Shown here one piece after another: positions 1 to 4,575 of a stretch of 8,237 bases of DNA. The stretch's first letter is position 1; each line of letters opens with the position of its first letter. The stretch lies in the NCBI GenBank assembly GCA_014763515.1, contig JACXVH010000058.1, forward strand, positions 1 through 8,237, read 5' to 3'. The notes below the pieces were generated by a model. It saw only the letters and a program-made list of their open reading frames with translations, was not told the origin of the DNA and ran no database searches. This DNA comes from Flavobacteriaceae bacterium (GTDB lineage: Bacteria > Bacteroidota > Bacteroidia > Flavobacteriales > Flavobacteriaceae). The position numbers were made by a program, and so were the translations under genes.

Positions 1-315
1 CCAATTGAAGAAGAAGTGGTTACATTAAGTGAAACCTCTGTTACTTCAGGAAAATTAAACGAGTATTTTGCTTTAAAAGCTACATTAAAAGGAAATTGGA
101 CTTATAGAGACAAACTTTGGGCAGAAGCCAAAAAGTCGGTAGAAAAGAGTTCGTACAAAGAAAAATCTTCAATTCCTTATTTAGAAGTTTACAAAAATAT
201 TGATACTAAAACTCCGGCAAACTCGGTAACAGAACTTTATATTGCAGTGTCTAAACCTGTGGTGGAGCAAGAAGAAAACGATAGTTTAAAAACTTCGACA
301 GATTCGATACAATAA
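1..315 (+). CDS. GyrI-like effector-binding domain protein, C-terminal part (5' end outside window)
   Basis: The reading frame is open from base 1, so this is the last 104 residues of a longer protein; the GTG at 16 is an internal valine codon, not a start. What is seen: a stretch beginning GKLNEYFALKATLKG, then PYLEVYKN and SVTELYIAVSKP. This is the pattern of the C-terminal half of GyrI-like/AraC effector-binding domains, where a conserved EVY strand is followed by a final TELYIPV-type strand. In flavobacteria this domain often follows an SRPBCC (polyketide cyclase-like) domain in a protein of unknown ligand, but the N-terminal part is not visible here. The last 18 or so residues form a polar, acidic tail (VVEQEENDSLKTSTDSIQ) beyond the domain. 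The gene converges on the minus-strand operon and ends 25 bp before the shared terminator hairpin. The family call is fairly sure; ligand and role are unknown. Confidence 0.68.
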   Translation, partial: PIEEEVVTLSETSVTSGKLNEYFALKATLKGNWTYRDKLWAEAKKSVEKSSYKEKSSIPYLEVYKNIDTKTPANSVTELYIAVSKPVVEQEENDSLKTSTDSIQ

Positions 316-340
316 TCACGTTTGGAAAGATTAAAACATA

Positions 341-371
341 AAAAAACTCATATTCTAAATATGAGTTTTTT
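341..371. terminator. Bidirectional intrinsic terminator between convergent genes
   Basis: A perfect inverted repeat has arms at 341-354 (AAAAAACTCATATT) and 358-371 (AATATGAGTTTTTT) around a 3-base loop. The plus strand reads stem then T-run, and the minus strand does the same. It can therefore end transcription of the GyrI-like gene (stop at 315) and of the minus-strand operon (tcdA stop at 393). It sits in the middle of the 77-bp gap between the two stop codons. Confidence 0.85.
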
Positions 372-392
372 TATTTCGTCTTGTGTTGACTT

Positions 393-1118
393 TTATTTTA
401 CTTTTCTTTCAATAATATGCATTACCACAGTTTGAGCTGCATGTAAACCAAATAATGCGGGCATCCAACTGTTAGTTCCATAAAATGACTTTTTGAAATT
501 GGTTCCATCTGTCATTTTTACACTATCGTAATCGGGTCTTTCATCAGAATATACCACTTTTACACCGCCGCTAATTCCTTCTTTTTTTAATCTTCTACGA
601 ACTTGTTTCGCTAACGGACAATATTCGGTTTTACTAATGTCTCTAACTTTTACTTTTTCAGAAAGGAACTTCCCTCCTGCTCCCATATTACTAATAATCT
701 TAACTTTTTTGCGTTTTGCTGCAATAATTAAGTTTAATTTTGGTGTTAAACTATCGATACAATCTAAAACATAATTATAGTCTTCAGAAATTAATTCAAA
801 AGCACGCTCTGGCGATAAAAATTCTTCTAAACGAGTTAGCTTTAGTTCTGGATTAATATCCATTAAACGATCTCCTACAATTTCTACCTTTGGTCTCCCT
901 ACAGTTGAATGTAATGCCGGTAACTGACGATTCACATTTGTAATATCTACTACATCTCCATCAACAATTGTCATTTTTCCTACACCTGCACGAGCCAAAA
1001 ACTCAGCAGCAAAACTTCCTACACCTCCAAGACCAACAACCATAACATTTGCATTGGTTAATTTCTCTAATCCTTCGGGTCTAAATAAAAGCTCTGCACG
1101 CTCTTGCCATTTTGCCAT
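393..1118 (-). CDS. tcdA: tRNA threonylcarbamoyladenosine dehydratase (TcdA/CsdL, ThiF/E1-like fold)
   Basis: Cytoplasmic enzyme of the ThiF/MoeB/HesA superfamily. TcdA uses ATP to dehydrate t6A at position 37 of ANN-decoding tRNAs to its cyclic form, ct6A. Seen in the 241 residues: the nucleotide-binding loop GLGGVGS (29-35), the acidic residue D53 that ends beta-2, NRQ (63-65), K77, the DCIDS motif (119-123) followed by P125-K126, and NMGAGGK (143-149). The order and spacing match E. coli TcdA, including the GAGG loop that sets TcdA apart from MoeB and ThiF. No CxxC zinc pairs of the MoeB/ThiF type are visible. The protein is slightly shorter than the E. coli enzyme (about 268 residues), mainly at the C-terminus. 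The ATG at 1118 gives the expected short N-terminal helix (WQERAELLF) before the Rossmann fold. It is the last gene of the operon, 28 bp after tatD, and ends 22 bp before the terminator. Confidence in the family is high. Confidence 0.9.
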   Translation of the reverse strand: MAKWQERAELLFRPEGLEKLTNANVMVVGLGGVGSFAAEFLARAGVGKMTIVDGDVVDITNVNRQLPALHSTVGRPKVEIVGDRLMDINPELKLTRLEEFLSPERAFELISEDYNYVLDCIDSLTPKLNLIIAAKRKKVKIISNMGAGGKFLSEKVKVRDISKTEYCPLAKQVRRRLKKEGISGGVKVVYSDERPDYDSVKMTDGTNFKKSFYGTNSWMPALFGLHAAQTVVMHIIERKVK

Positions 1119-1129
1119 ACCTAATTACC

Positions 1130-1159
1130 GTTTATTTGTTTTTAGTTTATTTGTTTTGG
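1130..1159. repeat. Short tandem duplication, 15-bp period, two copies
   Basis: The 13-mer GTTTATTTGTTTT occurs at 1130-1142 and again at 1145-1157, two bases apart, so the period is 15 bp. The right-hand copy contains the last codons and stop codon (1147-1149) of the tatD-like gene. The left-hand copy fills most of the gap before tcdA. It looks like a slippage duplication of the gene end. Confidence 0.7.
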
Positions 1160-1800
1160 TTAAAAACTTTTGTAAAGTTACCATGAACTTGTTTTTTTAG
1201 CAAATCTAAAGGCATTTCTTTTACAGAAGCCGCTTTTTCATAAACTTGTTCAATAGTTTCCTCTATGGTATCTGTTTCTAAAAAAAACATATCATTGGGT
1301 ACAAATTTAAAAACCTGCTCCAAATCGGGATTACGCAATAAATATTTACCAAAAGAAAGGTGAAAATTATGATCTAATAACGATTTAGCAACTTGTTCAT
1401 TTTTAGAAAAACCATGAATAATCATAGGATTTTCGATATTCATTTCTTTCTTGATAGCAATAACTTCTTGGTAAGCAGCTACACAATGCAAAATAATAGG
1501 TTTATTAGTATTTTGAATTAATTCTAATTGCTGTTGAAAAACCTCAATTTGTACACTTAAAGGAATTTCAATTCGATTATCTAAACCGCATTCACCTAAA
1601 GCTAAACAATTCGTTTCGTGTAACTTATTAGCAATAATTTCTAAATCGCTTGACAATCGTTCTTGGTTGATATACCAAGGATGAATTCCAATAGAATACT
1701 GCGGAATTGCATCGGAAAACTCCCAAGGATATTGATTTACAACTTCGAGAGTAGCTTCTTGATTATTAAAAGTATGTGTATGTAAATTAATGTAATTCAA
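1147..1800 (-). CDS. TatD-family metal-dependent hydrolase (short form)
   Basis: Predicted cytoplasmic TIM-barrel hydrolase of the amidohydrolase superfamily; characterised TatD proteins are Mg2+-dependent 3'-5' exonucleases/DNases. All expected metal ligands are present: HTH (H7, H9), GECGLD (E70), ILHC (H105), IIHGFS (H129) and LETDT (D177). GIHPW (38-42) and the C-terminal NFTKVF are also typical. At 217 residues it is shorter than E. coli TatD (about 260), as is common for flavobacterial members. The start is a TTG at 1798-1800. The codon just upstream is the TAA stop of the DUF1684 gene in the same frame, no in-frame ATG lies between it and the HxH motif, and HxH must sit near the N-terminus. 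The TTG is therefore well supported. Translation probably depends on re-initiation by ribosomes ending the upstream gene. The substrate of this subgroup is not known, so the gene is not given a symbol. Confidence 0.87.
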   Translation of the reverse strand: MNYINLHTHTFNNQEATLEVVNQYPWEFSDAIPQYSIGIHPWYINQERLSSDLEIIANKLHETNCLALGECGLDNRIEIPLSVQIEVFQQQLELIQNTNKPIILHCVAAYQEVIAIKKEMNIENPMIIHGFSKNEQVAKSLLDHNFHLSFGKYLLRNPDLEQVFKFVPNDMFFLETDTIEETIEQVYEKAASVKEMPLDLLKKQVHGNFTKVFNQNK

Positions 1801-2403
1801 TTAGTCGTGAAATTTTTTAACGCCCGCTTCAATAGCAACATCTAAATCATTTTCTAAAGGAACAATAGGACAAGAATACTTGTAATTATAAGCACAATAT
1901 GGATTGTAAGCTTTATTAAAATTTATAATTACTTTATTTTCCGTTGGAATTCTCATGTCTAAATATCTTCCTCCAATGTAGGTTTCTTTGCCATTTGTAA
2001 TATCTGAGAAAGGTAAAAACAAATAATCTTTAAATCCCGGTCTTTTGATGAGTTCTAAATTTTGATAGACATTTAAAACACACTTCTTTCCTTTTATTTC
2101 AAAATGAAGCGTTCCATATTTTTTATACAATGGAGTTCTACTAGTAGAAGTTTTCATACCAAAAGCTTTCTCTTTCTTGGCTTTTACAAAAGTTGCTTCT
2201 ACAATAAAATCATTTGAAATGGGGTAAAAATCTAATGATTCAAAAGTCTTTAAATCTTCCGCTAATAATGGACTATGAAGAGAATCTTTGTATTCTACAT
2301 TTAAATTTTCTTGATACTTTTTTGCTTCTTCCCATTCGTTAGTTTGAGAAAAACCTAAAATTGAAATTGCTAAAAACTGAAATACTAATACAAATTGCTT
2401 CAT
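1801..2403 (-). CDS. Exported DUF1684 family protein
   Basis: Two hundred residues with an N-terminal Sec signal peptide (about residues 1-19, ending LGFS before Q20). The rest matches the DUF1684 family: LDFYPI (57-62), GMKTSTS (82-88), a LHFEIKGKKCVLNVYQ strand pair (99-114), LPFSDITNG (130-138), ETYIGGRYLD (140-149), NFNKAYNPYCAY (161-172), SCP (177-179) and EN (184-185). The length is normal for the family. Conserved Cys170 and Cys178 lie close together and could form a disulfide or bind metal, but this is inference. The biochemical function of DUF1684 is not established. The ATG at 2403 starts 5 bp after the stop of the secreted nuclease gene, and the TAA at 1801-1803 is followed at once by the TTG start of the TatD-like gene, so it is clearly inside an operon. 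Family assignment is confident; no function is claimed. Confidence 0.88.
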   Translation of the reverse strand: MKQFVLVFQFLAISILGFSQTNEWEEAKKYQENLNVEYKDSLHSPLLAEDLKTFESLDFYPISNDFIVEATFVKAKKEKAFGMKTSTSRTPLYKKYGTLHFEIKGKKCVLNVYQNLELIKRPGFKDYLFLPFSDITNGKETYIGGRYLDMRIPTENKVIINFNKAYNPYCAYNYKYSCPIVPLENDLDVAIEAGVKKFHD

Positions 2404-2408
2404 AAAAT

Positions 2409-4403
2409 TTATTTCACTACAACTTTATTTAATGAACTTCCCGAAGCATTTTGCGATTTTACATAGTAAATACCCGCTTCTAAATTAAAATGGATTTGTG
2501 CTGTACCAAAAATTGTTTGTTCCAAAACTTTTTGTCCCGTTACATTATAAATTTCAACTTGAGTATTTCCTGTAAATCCATCTATTACTAAATAATTAGT
2601 TGTTGGATTTGGATACACTTTTATAGAAGTTGTTTCAAATGAATCATTAACTAAAGCATTATTCCATTCATCTCCATAATGAGCACCAAAAACATAATCT
2701 ACCAATTGAGGCATATCGATAAAAGGATTTCTATTGTGTTGCCAATTGTAAATTACGTTGTTTCTATTCATTTCATAATCATCAGCAGGATCTTGAGTGT
2801 TCCAAGTTAATAATGTAGTTAAATCACCAATATTTCCAGAAGGTGTTGTTCCATCAGCCATATATTCGCTTGGATCTCCATTTACTACATTTAATCCGTT
2901 AAAACGAACTGCCATATAAAATAAAGCACGTGCTACATCACCTTTCCAAGAACCTTGTGTTCCTGTTGGCCCAGCGTAAACTGTACTTGTGGCAACTTCA
3001 CCATAGTTTTTATTATTTCTAGAAGAATTTTCTTGTCCGTTTACTGCTCTAATATGATGTGCATCTGAAACTCCGTCGCTCGTACTATTGGGTCCAGTTG
3101 AATTCCAAACATTAATACCATCAGCAGTATCTCCAGGAGCTACTTCAAAACCACCTCTCGACTGACAAAAAATATGTTCTCTGTTCCATTTACCCACAAT
3201 ACTACTAGTATTTTGTTGGTCTAGTTTAGCCATTGGTTCTTCACGATAAATCGTCCAAACCTGGTTATTATTTTCTGGATTTCTATCTGCTTCTTTTAAT
3301 ATATCCCAAATATCAGCATAACTTTGTAAGCGAACTTCAGCAGGATCTGCAATAATATCTTGAATAGCTTGTTTAAGAGTTGGACCAGATAATCCGTTTA
3401 AGTTATCATAATAACCCGCTGGAATTTGAGGTGTACAATCTCCATAGGTAGGATTTAATGGAGTTCCCCAAGGATCAGTAGAAAAGTTAGCATCGTAAAT
3501 TCTTATAATAAAATTATCGTTATTTGCTACATAACCAGCTGGTAAAGTTGCAAATTGAAACAAAGCTTCTTCATCGCCTTCATCAGAACTATCGTCATAA
3601 AGTGTTATACCTGTTTGGGTAGTTGTTTGTCCTACTGGTATTGAAACTGTTAATCCTCCAGAAAAATCCCCAACTGAAAAATTTCCATTTGTTAAAGAAA
3701 AATTCATGATTAATGTTTCATTTTCTACAGGCTGACTAGTTGTAAAAACAATATTAAAACTATCGCCTTCATTATAAGAAGGTTGAGAAGTAGTTACAGT
3801 TACATAATTAAAAACTATTCCACTTCCGTCGTTATTCATACCAGGAGATGGAGTGGTTACAACATAATTACCATTTAATAATTGAATAGACTGTGTAGTT
3901 CCGCTTCCGTTTACGTTTTCATTCACACATATAGAAATGCCCCACGCTGCCATTAGTCCTGCTGCTTGTGTAGAATTATTAGTATAGGCTAAAGCGTTAA
4001 CTAAGTTAGTTGATGTAGCAAGAGTTCCAACAGGAAAATCAGTATCATTTCCTAAATATAAAGCAACACCATCTGGACCATTTTGAATCGTATTACCGGG
4101 AACAACAATTGTTGGTGACGGGCTTACAGCTGCATTTCCAATAACAAAATTACCGTTAGGATCAGTTGTATATCCGTCTAAATCAATAGCCAAGTAGCTT
4201 GATGTTCCTGTTCCTGAAGAAGTTCCATTAAAAAAAACTAAAACATATCCATCTAAACTGAAGTTGGGTGAATCAGAATGTAATTCTACAAATTCTAATG
4301 TATCTCCTCCCGTATTATCGGAATCTAGCTCACTAATAACAACTTGAGAAAATGAAACAGAACACGTAAATAAAATTAAAAGGTTAAGTAATTTTTGGGT
4401 CAT
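2409..4403 (-). CDS. Secreted endonuclease I (EndA/NucM-like) with N-terminal lamin-tail-like and Calx-beta-like domains and a T9SS tail
   Basis: The chosen ATG at 4403 gives 664 residues starting with a clean signal peptide (1-20, ending VSFSQ). A TTG at 4424 would add seven residues before it and is not favoured. Domains in order: a lamin-tail-like region (about 21-190, opening VVISELDSDN and EFVELHS); a Calx-beta-like beta-sandwich (about 200-303, with YNEGDSFNIVFTTS and an acidic DDSSDEGDEE); the endonuclease I domain (about 330-575); and a T9SS type A sorting domain (594-664, with VYPNP, NVTGQKV and GIYYVK). The nuclease domain carries WNREH (406-410), DAHHIR (447-452), NSSRNN (459-464) and NRNPFID (557-563). 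In the EndA/Vvn family the NREH Glu and His are the metal ligand and general base, so the enzyme should be active. Predicted role: release outside the cell or onto its surface to degrade DNA or RNA for nutrients. It is the first gene of the minus-strand operon, 5 bp before the DUF1684 gene. Confidence is high for nuclease and sorting tail, lower for the two N-terminal folds. Confidence 0.9.
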   Translation of the reverse strand: MTQKLLNLLILFTCSVSFSQVVISELDSDNTGGDTLEFVELHSDSPNFSLDGYVLVFFNGTSSGTGTSSYLAIDLDGYTTDPNGNFVIGNAAVSPSPTIVVPGNTIQNGPDGVALYLGNDTDFPVGTLATSTNLVNALAYTNNSTQAAGLMAAWGISICVNENVNGSGTTQSIQLLNGNYVVTTPSPGMNNDGSGIVFNYVTVTTSQPSYNEGDSFNIVFTTSQPVENETLIMNFSLTNGNFSVGDFSGGLTVSIPVGQTTTQTGITLYDDSSDEGDEEALFQFATLPAGYVANNDNFIIRIYDANFSTDPWGTPLNPTYGDCTPQIPAGYYDNLNGLSGPTLKQAIQDIIADPAEVRLQSYADIWDILKEADRNPENNNQVWTIYREEPMAKLDQQNTSSIVGKWNREHIFCQSRGGFEVAPGDTADGINVWNSTGPNSTSDGVSDAHHIRAVNGQENSSRNNKNYGEVATSTVYAGPTGTQGSWKGDVARALFYMAVRFNGLNVVNGDPSEYMADGTTPSGNIGDLTTLLTWNTQDPADDYEMNRNNVIYNWQHNRNPFIDMPQLVDYVFGAHYGDEWNNALVNDSFETTSIKVYPNPTTNYLVIDGFTGNTQVEIYNVTGQKVLEQTIFGTAQIHFNLEAGIYYVKSQNASGSSLNKVVVK

Positions 4404-4421
4404 TGCAATAATAATTAGAAT

Positions 4422-4429
4422 CAAATTTA
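4422..4429 (-). promoter_or_regulatory. Candidate -7 element of the nuclease operon
   Basis: On the minus strand this reads TAAATTTG, a full match to the Bacteroidetes -7 consensus TAnnTTTG, and it ends 18 bp upstream of the nuclease ATG. No TTG -33 element is found at the usual 19-21 bp spacing, so the call rests on the -7 box and position only. Confidence 0.45.
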
Positions 4430-4453
4430 ATTAATTTAAATCATTAACGTTGC

Positions 4454-4465
4454 TTTGCTAGCAAA
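4454..4465. promoter_or_regulatory. Perfect 12-bp palindrome, candidate operator
   Basis: TTTGCTAGCAAA is identical on both strands and is the most G+C-rich spot in an otherwise A+T intergenic region. It lies upstream of the candidate minus-strand -7 element, where the -33 region and upstream contacts would fall, and upstream of the plus-strand gene. A dimeric regulator could bind it and act on both genes. This is inferred from position and symmetry; no regulator family is recognised. Confidence 0.35.
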
Positions 4466-4544
4466 TAATTAACGAATTGACTTCTATTTGTGAAAAAATA
4501 AGGACATTAATCAAGTTTTAAGTTTTTATTAAGCAACTTTTTAC

Positions 4545-4552
4545 TAAACTTG
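4545..4552 (+). promoter_or_regulatory. Weak candidate -7 element of the large barrel-protein gene
   Basis: TAAACTTG differs from TAnnTTTG at one base and ends 23 bp before the TTG start. That is nearly the same spacing as for the strong promoter of the downstream E1 gene (22 bp). No good -33 TTG is present at 19-21 bp, so this is tentative. Confidence 0.25.
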
Positions 4553-4575
4553 TAATCTTTAATAAAAAAGCATAA

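Larger units (their letters stand above)
4404..4575. promoter_or_regulatory. Divergent intergenic promoter region
   Basis: This 172-bp, very A+T-rich stretch separates the divergent nuclease operon and the large barrel-protein gene, so both promoters should lie here. It holds a good minus-strand -7 element, a weaker plus-strand one and a 12-bp palindrome, each listed separately. No small ORF or RNA gene was recognised. Confidence 0.7.

Noticed and set aside
16..315. GTG at 16 as the start of a 99-residue protein
   Set aside because: The frame is open to base 1 and the sequence begins inside a known domain, so the GTG is an internal valine codon of a truncated gene.
1147..2403. DUF1684 and TatD as one gene split by a nonsense mutation
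   Set aside because: They are in the same frame with a single TAA between them, but each is a complete separate family; one has a signal peptide and the other is a cytoplasmic-type enzyme with its metal motif at the natural N-terminus.
4404..4424. Seven-residue N-terminal extension of the nuclease from a TTG at 4424
   Set aside because: It would put residues MILIIIA before a standard signal peptide and would overlap the likely -7 box; the ATG at 4403 fits better.
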